Shown in pieces: positions 24,796-32,566 of a stretch of DNA of 38,769 nt. Numbering within the stretch: position 1 is the first letter of the stretch; the number at the start of each line of letters is the position of its first letter. The notes under the pieces are model-generated. The model had not been told where the DNA came from and made no database searches. It was given only the letters and a program-made list of their open reading frames with translations. The position numbers and the translations under genes are program-made. Origin of the DNA: Bacillota bacterium (lineage in GTDB: Bacteria; Bacillota; Clostridia; Acetivibrionales; DSM-1351); NCBI GenBank assembly GCA_023398105.1, contig JAEWST010000166.1:1-38769 (forward strand). The letters run 5' to 3'.

Positions 24796-26823
24796 TTATG
24801 GAACATAATCATAAACCTTATCACCAGTTTTGCTTAAATCAACACCCTTAGCTTCAAACAACTCGCTCAAAGTTACAAATTGATAACCTTGACTTTGAAG
24901 TTGAGGAATTATTATATCCAACGCTTCCGCAGTAGGATGTGGTGCTGGTTGATTGTCATGCAATAATATAATTGCACCATCTCTAGCTCCCTGTATCGCT
25001 AAATTTGCTCTTGCTTGAGCTGTTGATGCTGAACCACCATTCCAGTCTTGACATATAACACCCTGTATAAATGTTAAATCAACTGCACTAAACAAGGTTT
25101 GGCTAGTATTTAGGTTTGGTGCACGGAAGAACTTAGGAGTCTGACCTGAGTATTGCTTTATAGCTGCAGTAGTATCAGCAATCTTTTTCTTGATATCTGT
25201 TGAAGACATACTACCCATACTATTATAATCCCATGAATGATTTCCTATTTCATGTCCACCATCATTAATTCTTTTAACAAGAGAAGCTGTTGAAGAATTA
25301 ATATTTTGTCCAATCATCATGAATGTAGCTTTTGCTTTATATTTCTCAAGTCTATCAAGAACTTTTGGTGTCATGGTATTATCTGGACCATCATCAAAAG
25401 TCAAAGCAATAAGCTTTTTGTTTGGATCAATTGGATCAATTGGATCACCAGGCTCATCACTTCCTATAGTTCCTAATAGAATAAGACCTAATAGATGTTG
25501 TTTTATCATAGCAAAGTCAATAGCATCCATAGAACCGCTTTGATCACAGTCACCAGCTGCAGGTAAAGAAGCTTTTTGACCTAGTAAATACTGCTTGAAA
25601 GCAGCATAGTCAAGAGCATCTACAGTACCACTTTCATCAACATCACCAAGCTGTACTTTCTTGTCTGGGTCTGGATCAGGATCAGGATCAGGATCAGTAG
25701 TACCACTCTTGCTAAATGAGAATGAACCAACATTAACAGATCCGTTAAAGCAAAGGTATAAGTCCTTTACACCAGAAACACCACTAACAGTAGTGGATAA
25801 ATCTTTGTAAGTATCCCATCCGCCAGTAGCAGGTACAGTCAATGAGCCAATAATTGCACCAGTTGAACTACCAGTTCTTAATTGAATAGTTGTACTGGAG
25901 TTGTTACCGTTAGCAACATGAGCTTTAAATGAAGCTGCACCAGTTCCAAAATTAATGTTTTTATACACAAGATAGTTACCGTTTTCAATATATCCTACAC
26001 CATTTCCTGAATCTGTTCCAATTTTTTCAATAGATGAAGAATTGGTATCGTTATATGTTGAAGAATCAATTGCTGAGAAAGCACTTCTCTCATCTACTGG
26101 TTGTTCTGGATCTTCAGGATCTTCAGGATCTTCTGTATCTCCAGTAGAAATTACCATCTTTGTCATGTTGGCTCTACCACTACTCTGATATCCCTCAACT
26201 ACCATAGATACCTCATACATTTTACCCATTTTCATTCCTTTTGATTCCCAAGCCTTAAAGTGATCGCTAACAGAAATAGTTCCACTGGTACGTTTCTGCT
26301 GACGAACACTCCAATACTGTTCAAAAGTTGCAGTTCCTTTAATTGAAGGTTGATTTACACGGGTTGTCTGATATAAATCATATACAGCACCACCAACGGT
26401 AATTGTTCCCTTTGATTGTGATCCAGGTGGTCTCCAGTTCCCCCAACTGTCTACAATATAATACTCTACAAGAGGACTACTTGTCCATCCATAAACAGAC
26501 AAATATGAATTTCCTGATGGCTGGTAGTCGCATGAGTAAGTTAAGTCTATATTTCCGAGTTGTTGCCAAGTCTTTGTCTCGTCATATTTCTTACCTGTGC
26601 GGAATAACGCATTATTGATATTACTCCATGAGCAACTGAACGCACCACCACCATTTAGTGTCATGCTAGTGGTTCCGTTATCTTTCCATAGCTCGTAGTC
26701 GTAACCGTCAATATTACCAGTTGCATTACCAGTAAGTGTTGTTGCAGCCTGTACGTCTACTCCAGCCAAAATGATGGTAAAACACATTAGAATAGAAAAC
26801 ATTACCATCAACTTCTTGTTCAT
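24796..26823 (-). CDS. Cellulosomal xylanase / acetylxylan esterase (GH11-CBM6-dockerin-CE4)
   Basis: A 675-residue exported enzyme. Signal peptide 1-26. GH11 jelly roll about 28-228 with both catalytic glutamates visible: E120 in PLVEYYIVDSWG and E210 in MVVEGYQSSG. An EDPEDPEDPE linker follows, then a CBM6 xylan-binding module (about 248-372), a DP-repeat linker, and a type I dockerin (about 391-447; DVDESGTVDALDYAAFKQYL and DCDQSGSMDAIDFAMIKQHL). The C-terminus is a CE4 deacetylase (about 470-660) with TFDDGP (D477 and D478), HEIGNH (H524, H529), RAPN, DWN and LLHD. The same architecture is known for cellulosomal XynA of Clostridium thermocellum. A ribosome binding site AAGGAGAG precedes the ATG. 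Backbone cleavage and removal of acetyl groups in one polypeptide suits acetylated xylan. Confidence 0.95.
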   Translation of the reverse strand: MNKKLMVMFSILMCFTIILAGVDVQAATTLTGNATGNIDGYDYELWKDNGTTSMTLNGGGAFSCSWSNINNALFRTGKKYDETKTWQQLGNIDLTYSCDYQPSGNSYLSVYGWTSSPLVEYYIVDSWGNWRPPGSQSKGTITVGGAVYDLYQTTRVNQPSIKGTATFEQYWSVRQQKRTSGTISVSDHFKAWESKGMKMGKMYEVSMVVEGYQSSGRANMTKMVISTGDTEDPEDPEDPEQPVDERSAFSAIDSSTYNDTNSSSIEKIGTDSGNGVGYIENGNYLVYKNINFGTGAASFKAHVANGNNSSTTIQLRTGSSTGAIIGSLTVPATGGWDTYKDLSTTVSGVSGVKDLYLCFNGSVNVGSFSFSKSGTTDPDPDPDPDPDKKVQLGDVDESGTVDALDYAAFKQYLLGQKASLPAAGDCDQSGSMDAIDFAMIKQHLLGLILLGTIGSDEPGDPIDPIDPNKKLIALTFDDGPDNTMTPKVLDRLEKYKAKATFMMIGQNINSSTASLVKRINDGGHEIGNHSWDYNSMGSMSSTDIKKKIADTTAAIKQYSGQTPKFFRAPNLNTSQTLFSAVDLTFIQGVICQDWNGGSASTAQARANLAIQGARDGAIILLHDNQPAPHPTAEALDIIIPQLQSQGYQFVTLSELFEAKGVDLSKTGDKVYDYVP

Positions 26824-26875
26824 TTTAGCACTCTCCTTTCTATTATTTTATATATTGAACATGTTATAAAAGTAA

Positions 26876-26905
26876 CATATTCTACCATATTCTAGCATAT
26901 TTTAG
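26876..26905 (-). repeat. Three tandem 10-bp repeats in the GH11/CE4 promoter
   Basis: CATATTCTAC, CATATTCTAG and CATATTTTAG stand head to tail, one helical turn apart. They overlap the proposed -10 box at 26889-26894, as a regulator binding site might. Confidence 0.55.
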
Positions 26906-26917
26906 CACAATCCACAA
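26889..26917 (-). promoter_or_regulatory. Probable promoter of the GH11/CE4 gene
   Basis: Minus strand TTGTGG (26917-26912), a 17-nt spacer and TAGAAT (26894-26889), leaving a leader of about 60 nt. Confidence 0.55.
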
Positions 26918-27328
26918 CACATTTTGATGCGAAATTCACAATAAGTTTCACAATAATTTATTAGTTTTTTGTTAAAATTTCACCCACACAAATATAAATT
27001 CTAATATGTGAACAGCAGAGTTTATGCATAGTTGTAAGCACATCCGCACAAATTCTAAGCTTCAAATAGGTATTTTTACAATACTAATCTCTAACTAAGT
27101 CCTTAACTGTTTTTTTCGACAGGAAATAATTTCCCATCTTATACTAATTTGCATTTAAAAATGTTGTTCAATACTATGAGTCGCTCTTATGCAGTGCACC
27201 GCTTTAGCGGTGATATAATGACATGTATGGTTTGAAGTTACTTTTAATCGTTTATTTACACGATTGAATCAGGAAATAATAAATGGGGACAGCAGCAAAA
27301 CGCTAAGAATTAAAAAGGAGTGATTTAT
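26918..27328. other. Intergenic, no gene seen apart from one hairpin
   Basis: AT-rich. A short perfect hairpin CACCGCTTTAGCGGTG lies near 27198-27213. No ORF with a ribosome binding site until 27329. Confidence 0.45.
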
Positions 27329-27406
27329 GTGAAATTTGAACTAGATGTTTATAACTCAACATGCAAAACAAAGCCTTTTTGTAAATGTTGTATAAGCCAA
27401 CTATAA
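27329..27406 (+). CDS. Possible 25-residue cysteine-rich peptide
   Basis: A GTG at 27329 follows AAAAAGGAGTGATTTAT, an excellent ribosome binding site at good spacing. The frame encodes a 25-residue peptide with four cysteines near its end (STCKTKPFCKCC). An ATG two bases upstream is followed at once by a stop codon. No family recognised and no modification enzymes or transporters nearby; it could be a peptide, a leader or chance. Confidence 0.35.
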   Translation: MKFELDVYNSTCKTKPFCKCCISQL

Positions 27407-27457
27407 GGATTTAGGCAGAAAGACTAAATTTCCACTTAAATAAAGCTGACTTATAGT

Positions 27458-27625
27458 TCACCTTTCGTTTTTTAAAATCTCCTCAAGCCCTTGTATTGCT
27501 CCGCTAATTCGTAACAATCTCTCATTAAGTTGTATCTTTTTCTCTTCAGGTTCTTTAAGCCTTTCAAGCCCAACGTTATATTCATTTCTTAATGTAGTAA
27601 GTCTCTGATTAATAATATCTTTCAT
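27458..27625 (-). CDS. 55-residue predicted coiled-coil protein
   Basis: An ATG at 27625 with GGAGG 5-6 nt upstream encodes 55 residues rich in charged helix formers: MKDIINQRLTTLRNEYNVGL, then LKEPEEKKIQLNERLLRISG, ending in GAIQGLEEILKNER. Heptad-like spacing of leucine and isoleucine suggests a two-helix coiled coil. Similar short proteins ending LLRIxGAIxxLEExL occur beside phage and plasmid genes in Firmicutes, as I recall. It lies 27 bp downstream of the membrane protein gene at 27653 and is probably co-transcribed with it. Its stop codon overlaps an inverted repeat (AACTATAAG 27399-27407 with CTTATAGTT 27450-27458). Confidence 0.7.
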   Translation of the reverse strand: MKDIINQRLTTLRNEYNVGLERLKEPEEKKIQLNERLLRISGAIQGLEEILKNER

Positions 27626-27652
27626 TATTCCTCCATATTTTTTTACTTATGC

Positions 27653-28105
27653 CTAACCTATGTCTAAATTTTCTTTATCAAGTATTTCCATACACATTTT
27701 GTAAATGACCTTTTTTCTTTTTTCAAGTCTCTGTTCTGTTGAAGAAATATCCATTAAACACATTAAATATCCAATACCTCCGAAAAATAAGAGATAAATA
27801 ATTATTGCACTTACTCCCATTTCCATTAGGGATATTAGAATAAATATTACAGCTAAACCTGAAATAATCAATGTAGATTTCCCATTTTCTTTAGCTATTG
27901 ATTCACTTGCTTCTAAGTTTTCTATTTCAGATGACAATGTAACTTTTAGCTTACTATATTCTTCTATTTCAATCTTATATGTATAAATAAACAACTGCAA
28001 TTTAACCATAACTCTATCGTGCAAATATGACAAATCGTTTATATTTTCCTTACTCAATGCTTCAAGAGAAGCCTTTAATTCAGAATAACAGCTTGTTAAC
28101 TCCAT
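27653..28105 (-). CDS. Membrane protein with a coiled-coil N-terminus, function unknown
   Basis: About 150 residues. A long amphipathic helical N-terminus (about 1-80) is followed by two adjoining hydrophobic segments (STLIISGLAVIFILISL and SAIIIYLLFFGGIGYLMCL) and a basic C-terminal tail (EQRLEKRKKVIYK). The most likely layout is a membrane hairpin with both ends in the cytoplasm. I place the start at the ATG at 28105 because GGGAG lies 6 nt before it; an in-frame GTG at 28120 has a poorer site. It is followed at once by the 55-residue coiled-coil gene. No family recognised. Confidence 0.65.
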   Translation of the reverse strand: MELTSCYSELKASLEALSKENINDLSYLHDRVMVKLQLFIYTYKIEIEEYSKLKVTLSSEIENLEASESIAKENGKSTLIISGLAVIFILISLMEMGVSAIIIYLLFFGGIGYLMCLMDISSTEQRLEKRKKVIYKMCMEILDKENLDIG

Positions 28106-29012
28106 ATTAAACTCCCGCACCCTATTTAGGCATAAATTTTGGTGAAACTATCTATGATAAGCCTCTGTGTTTTTATTAGATATGCTTTCTTACTAAATTA
28201 ATAGCCCATTCACCTTTAAAACAGGAAAACCCCTTGTAGATTTATCCGATAAGAATACTACCTGTATGTACAAATAATTTTCAAACTAATCAAACTAAAC
28301 TCCCATGCAAGTATTGGCAAAAATTGTGTTTAAGATTTCTTTAAATTCGAATTAAAACACAAAATCCTTATAATTAATTATACTTCCAATATTATTATCG
28401 GAACTATTATTATGATATATAATGGTAAAATATAAAAAAGTTGATAAAAGGTAAACTTGTTCCTTTCATTGCGTTACTGTATTATTTTGATAGTGGTTAT
28501 TTCAACATAAAAACACCACGTTCTACCTACTTATACCAATAAAATTATATCAATTGTCAATGCAGCAATCCTTTTAAGCACTACTGGTATAAGTTTTCTG
28601 AACGGTTTAGAAAAAACATAAATATTCCATTCCGCTATTATAAGCGGCAGAAAAAAAGCAATGTTTACGAATATCTATTAGAGAATACATATAAAAATAT
28701 CTAGTAATAAATTTAAACTATTAAAAAGAAGACTAATGCAGGGTAGCTAATAGGTAGGAGTAATGATGTTGGAATTATTGTAAGATGGCTCTTTTATAGC
28801 AATTAATAGTATTTCTTATCATAAAATGAAAGAAAAAATGAAAATCCATTAAGTTGAATTACACATATCTTAAGTTAAATAATGCATTAAAAATATCGTT
28901 ACTTATGTATTAAAAATTAAGAAACAAAAGATTTGGATACTGCCAGTTAACCTCATCTTTTGTAAAATCCAAAATCTTAATTAATAAAAATTATTTAAAA
29001 TGGAGGTGAATG
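28106..29012. other. Long intergenic region with competing inverted repeats near its end
   Basis: No ORF with a ribosome binding site through about 28920. At 28925-28978, CAAAAGAT (28925-28932) can pair with ATCTTTTG, or the overlapping AAGATTTGGAT (28928-28938) can pair with ATCCAAAATCTT (28967-28978). These are mutually exclusive hairpins lying just before a GGAGGTG at 29002 and the dockerin relic. Confidence 0.45.
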
Positions 29013-29064
29013 TATAAAAATAGATGCACTTGATTTTGCATCTTACGGAACAATGTTTATTTGA
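29013..29064 (+). pseudogene. Relic of a dockerin segment
   Basis: The frame reads ATA AAA then IDALDFAS, followed by YGTMFI and a stop. IDALDFAS is identical to the second dockerin repeat of the GH10 enzyme downstream, and the DNA (AATAGATGCACTTGATTTTG) is close to that gene at about 30405-30450. Only half a calcium loop and helix remain. A GGAGGTG ribosome-binding-like sequence at 29002-29008 precedes it, but no start codon is in frame. Confidence 0.55.
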
Positions 29065-29075
29065 ATGCCAACTGA

Positions 29076-29130
29076 ATTTCCTTATGGTATGTGATTTAAC
29101 CATAAACGGCGGAAACACATAATAGGAAAT
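29076..29130 (+). promoter_or_regulatory. Large imperfect hairpin in the GH10 leader
   Basis: ATTTCCT (29076-29082), TATGTG (29088-29093) and TTT (29095-29097) pair in order with AAA, CACATA and AGGAAAT (29113-29130). The result is a 16-pair stem with two small internal bulges around a 15-nt loop, 70 bp ahead of the GH10 start. It matches no riboswitch class I know. Confidence 0.5.
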
Positions 29131-29200
29131 CAAGCATCGTAAGCAAGAGTAGCTAGGTTATATGCAGAGGTACTATATTAAATTAAAGGAGAATTTATTT

Positions 29201-30481
29201 ATGAGAAAAAACAGTTTAAAATCGTTATCAGTTGTGCTTGTTGTCTTTATGACAGCACTGATGGTTTTCTCGGCAACAGTTAGTGCCGCTACGCCAACAG
29301 GTAAAAGGTTAAAGGATGTTCAAAGCAGGGTTTTGGTTGGAACCGAATTCCCTAGTGGTTTTAGCACAATGTCAGATTCTTCCCAATTCCTCAGCACTGC
29401 CACTCCAGAATTTAATCTGGTAACTGCTGAAAATTGTATGAAATGGGATGCATTAGAACCTTCACAAAATAGTTTTAACTGGAACGAAGCTGATAAGCTC
29501 GTAAACTGGGCGAAAACCAACAATTATACGGTTCATGGACATACGTTTGTTTGGCACAGTCAAGCTCCAGGTTGGATACAGAATCTTAGTGCTAGTGCTA
29601 TGGAGTCTGCAATGAACAATCATATTGACAAGGTAATGGCTCGTTATAAAGGCCAGATTCCAATTTGGGACGTAGCTAATGAAGTTTTTGAAGACAACGG
29701 AAACTACAGAAATTCCTTTTGGTATAGAACTATGGGTAAGAGCTTTATTGAAAAAGCATTTATCCGTGCTCGTGCTGCTGACCCTAGTGCTAAGCTAGTA
29801 TACAATGATTACAATCTTGAGTATACTGGACCTAAGTCCAACGCTGCTTATGCGATGCTCAAAGACTTTAAGAGCCGTGGTATACCTGTAGATGGTATAG
29901 GCTTCCAGATGCACTTGGATATTCAATACTCAATAGACTATAATGACTTTGCTAAGAATATGCAGCGTTTTGCAGATTTAGGCCTAGAGATATATATAAC
30001 TGAGATGGATGTACGTATATCCAGCAACGGTTCATCATCTGAACTTCAAACTCAAGCTAGCTACTACAAGAATATCATTGAAAAATGTATGGCACAGCCT
30101 GCAGTTAAGGCTATCCAGGTATGGGGCCACACAGATAAACATTCTTGGGTACCTCAAACATTCCCAGGTAGAGATAATGCTTTACTCTTTGATAAAAACT
30201 ATAACCCAAAGCCATCTTATTATGCAATGCAAGCAGCTCTTGCTACTGGTGCACCTACACCAACAGTAGTATATGGTGACCTTGACAGTAGTGGCAGTGT
30301 AGATGCTTTAGATTATTCACTTATTAAGCAATATTTGCTTGGGTCAATAACAAAATTCCCTGCTGAAAATGGTCTGCTTGCTGCAGATCTTGATGCAAGC
30401 GGATCAATAGATGCATTAGATTTCGCTTCTATGAAACAATATTTGCTTGGAATTATAGATAAATTCCCTGCTGATAAATAA
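29201..30481 (+). CDS. Cellulosomal GH10 endo-beta-1,4-xylanase with dockerin
   Basis: A 426-residue exported xylanase. Signal peptide 1-29. GH10 barrel about 32-350 with TAENCMKWDALEP, HGHTFVWHSQAP, the acid/base Glu161 in IWDVANEVFED and the nucleophile Glu268 in IYITEMDVR. A short PTPT linker leads to a type I dockerin (about 357-420; DLDSSGSVDALDYSLIKQYL and DLDASGSIDALDFASMKQYL), so the enzyme docks on a scaffoldin. I start it at the ATG at 29201, which has AAAGGAG 9 nt upstream; an upstream in-frame ATG at 29162 would add 13 residues in front of the signal peptide. A terminator follows. It complements the GH11/CE4 enzyme, since GH10 tolerates more substituted xylan. Confidence 0.95.
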   Translation: MRKNSLKSLSVVLVVFMTALMVFSATVSAATPTGKRLKDVQSRVLVGTEFPSGFSTMSDSSQFLSTATPEFNLVTAENCMKWDALEPSQNSFNWNEADKLVNWAKTNNYTVHGHTFVWHSQAPGWIQNLSASAMESAMNNHIDKVMARYKGQIPIWDVANEVFEDNGNYRNSFWYRTMGKSFIEKAFIRARAADPSAKLVYNDYNLEYTGPKSNAAYAMLKDFKSRGIPVDGIGFQMHLDIQYSIDYNDFAKNMQRFADLGLEIYITEMDVRISSNGSSSELQTQASYYKNIIEKCMAQPAVKAIQVWGHTDKHSWVPQTFPGRDNALLFDKNYNPKPSYYAMQAALATGAPTPTVVYGDLDSSGSVDALDYSLIKQYLLGSITKFPAENGLLAADLDASGSIDALDFASMKQYLLGIIDKFPADK

Positions 30482-30505
30482 AAGTTTATTTAAACCAAAA
30501 CATAT

Positions 30506-30540
30506 ATGCCAGTTTGCTATAGCAAACTGGCATTTTTATT
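30506..30540 (+). terminator. Intrinsic terminator of the GH10 gene
   Basis: ATGCCAGTTTGCT and AGCAAACTGGCAT form a perfect 13-pair stem with a two-base loop, followed by TTTTTATTT. Confidence 0.92.
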
Positions 30541-30844
30541 TATAAGGAATTATGTGTTTTTATGGATAAACAGCTCTTGATATAAGGATATTCCTTTAAG
30601 CATTCCTATGGTAATGGTTTCTTATAATGTCAAAGCCAGATTATTAACACATTATAATAAAAGTGGCAACGTCCCCAACTTTGAATTCACTCTATCAAGG
30701 AAGGCTGCACTTTAGTTGATAAAATCATAGGGAAGATGCTTGTTGTCAAGAGCCTTATCATGTATGCACTGCATAACTCAAGGATGATATCTATTTTTCA
30801 TTTCCTACAGTAAATTGACTCAATCATTTATTAAGAATTTTTTT
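30541..30844. other. Intergenic, no gene seen
   Basis: No supported ORF. On the minus strand near 30720-30785 a short open frame (MQCIHDKALDNKHLPYDFIN) has no ribosome binding site; it may be a degraded gene or chance. Confidence 0.4.
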
Positions 30845-30884
30845 ACTTAAATAGAAGTTGTGGACATTTTCTTGCCTAATTATA
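30845..30884 (+). repeat. Dispersed TTATAACG repeat, copy F (right-end fragment)
   Basis: ACTTAAATAGAAGTTGTGGA and the following CATTTTCTTGCC match the right end of the fuller copies. The terminal CGTTATA has drifted to TAATTATA. Confidence 0.55.
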
Positions 30885-31009
30885 TTCTACTGTTATGTGA
30901 CATAGATATAAATCTTGCCTCCCAACTATTTTTGAATATTATATCTATAATATTGCTATACAAAAATCCAGATAACTCTCATATAGAAATTATAGCAGGA
31001 TATTTGAAT

Positions 31010-31507
31010 TTATTTAATTAGATAATTATATACGAAATCGTCCATAAAGAATCCATTTCCGATATCGTTTTTCTCTTCCCTTATTTTTATAAAACCTAAT
31101 TTTTCATAGGCCATAACTGCACTGTTGTTTTTGTTAACATTTAAAGAAATGGAAGAAAGACCATTTTCTTTTGCCCGCTGAATGACAAATTGTAGCATGT
31201 CTCTTGAGAACCCTTTCCTGCGTTGTACTTTATACAAATAAAATTTGCTCAAATATAGTTCGCTCCCTCTTGGATAGAACGCAAGAAAGCCTACCTTTTT
31301 TCCTTCAATATCTCTCACAAAATAGTATTGATATCCGTGCTCCAATTGTTCTGTAATTGATTGAACTGATTGAAATCTACCGATCATATATTCATTTTGC
31401 ACTACTCCGATTATAGAATCAAAATGTTCTTTTACGATTTCCGTTGACATATCTGACAATTCTTCTATTGCATTAGTATCACTTGCTGAGATCTTCTCGT
31501 AATTCAT
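31010..31507 (-). CDS. GNAT-family N-acetyltransferase
   Basis: A 165-residue acetyl-CoA-dependent acetyltransferase. Motif A lies around LYLSKFYLYKVQRRKGFSRD, with the pyrophosphate loop Q-R-R-K-G-F. Motif B follows with ISLNVNKNNSAVMAYEKLGF, in which the N-x-x-A-x-x-x-Y-x-x-x-G-F pattern is diagnostic. I start it at the ATG at 31507, which has a GGGGGG ribosome binding site; the frame is open 32 codons further but without a start signal and without family-like sequence. It follows the truncated AraC-type gene on the same strand. Substrate unknown. Confidence 0.88.
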   Translation of the reverse strand: MNYEKISASDTNAIEELSDMSTEIVKEHFDSIIGVVQNEYMIGRFQSVQSITEQLEHGYQYYFVRDIEGKKVGFLAFYPRGSELYLSKFYLYKVQRRKGFSRDMLQFVIQRAKENGLSSISLNVNKNNSAVMAYEKLGFIKIREEKNDIGNGFFMDDFVYNYLIK

Positions 31508-31616
31508 AATCCCCCCTGATTTACCACTATAATCTTTCAAATTTTCAGTAGCCACATTAAAATCCTTACTGTCTGAAGTAAATGTATATACATCTACTAA
31601 CACTTTTCCATTAGAA

Positions 31617-32297
31617 TTATTTTTTCTTTATAGGAATCCAAATTTCACCAAAACCATTATTGTGATTTGCCAAACCGTAATACATTTCGAATTGAATGCC
31701 TTCTATTGCTTCAAATTCAGATGTAGGAAACCACTCTGACCAAATACGTTTCCACATACTCTGCATCTCGCACTTGGGCACATCAAATATTACCCATGTT
31801 GATGAAGGAACAGAAAGCGTTGTAAACCTTGATGGGATTGATAGTCCTTTTGGCAAGTAATTACACAGCATGTACTTAAATACTGTTTCTGAATAGTCGT
31901 ACATTGCAGAAATGGTATAATTATCATGAAAACGACCTAAAAGTTCATTGATAGCATCTGTTGTTCCATCATCATCACAGCTCTTAAAAAATAATGGAAC
32001 CTGATCGAACGCCTTTTCTTGGTCTGTACTAATTTCAGTGTATGAACCAAATACTTCAAAAGCCTCTCTTTGTACAATACGATAATTCATCTCAGTATCT
32101 CCCTTTATTGATATAGAGAAGGTCATTTTGGGAAAAGCTTTAAGTGAAACACCAATATCACGTGCTGATATTGGTACTATTCCATGTAGATTTTTAAACG
32201 CTCTGCTGAATGCTTCTGGCGATTCATATCCATATTTAAGAGCCACATCAACAACTTTAATATCACTTGTCTGCAATTCAAAAGCTGCCAATGTCAA
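31617..32297 (-). pseudogene. AraC-type regulator with GyrI-like domain, N-terminally truncated
   Basis: The 226-residue frame begins in the middle of an AraC DNA-binding domain. Only the second helix-turn-helix remains (VVDVALKYGYESPEAFSRAF, residues about 15-34), where the family has an additional 50-60 residues upstream with the first helix-turn-helix. The C-terminal part (about 68-226) is a GyrI-like effector-binding domain ending in GEIWIPIKKK. The only start is a TTG at 32297, which overlaps the stop of the SDR fragment. The 5' end was therefore lost exactly where the SDR gene lost its 3' end. Without its first helix-turn-helix it probably does not bind DNA normally; the GyrI-like domain may still fold. 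Confidence 0.82.
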
Positions 32298-32524
32298 ACA
32301 TCACATCTTTTAAATTTGTTTAATGTGTCGCCCAATAACTTCTCTGCTGTTTTTACATTCAATAAATCACAATTATTAAGAACTATATTGTCTGCTGGTT
32401 GAAGCACATCATATATTGTGCGTCCATTGGCAATTACACAGTATGAATTATCCATAAGTGTATTACAAATTGCTTTTCCTATTCCACTACTGGCACCTGT
32501 CACAACAGCTACTTTTCTATCCAC
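32294..32524 (-). pseudogene. Short-chain dehydrogenase/reductase, C-terminally truncated
   Basis: A 76-residue frame from a GTG at 32524 (AAAGGAG upstream) shows the N-terminal Rossmann half of an SDR: KVAVVTGASSGIGKAICNTL, the glycine-rich NAD(P)-binding motif, then ANGRTIYD and NCDLLNVKTAEKL. It stops at NKFKRCDV, just before the expected NNAG motif; the YxxxK catalytic residues and about 170 residues are missing. The end coincides with the start of the truncated AraC gene, so one deletion probably removed both parts. The fragment cannot be catalytic. Confidence 0.85.
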
Positions 32525-32566
32525 TTTTTTGTCTCCTTTTGATAGTTATCCATAATCAGCTAGAAA

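Noticed and set aside
29070..29165. c-di-GMP riboswitch ahead of the GH10 gene
   Set aside because: GCGGAAACA resembles part of the class II aptamer, but the remaining conserved blocks and the pseudoknot partner are missing.
31508..31603. 32-codon N-terminal extension of the GNAT gene
   Set aside because: A GGGGGG ribosome binding site directly precedes the inner ATG at 31507, and the extension has no family-like sequence.
31580..31640. Frameshift extending the AraC/GyrI frame through the poly-A near its stop
   Set aside because: GyrI-like domains normally end at a W-I-P-x-K-K sequence as seen here, so the stop at 31617 is natural.
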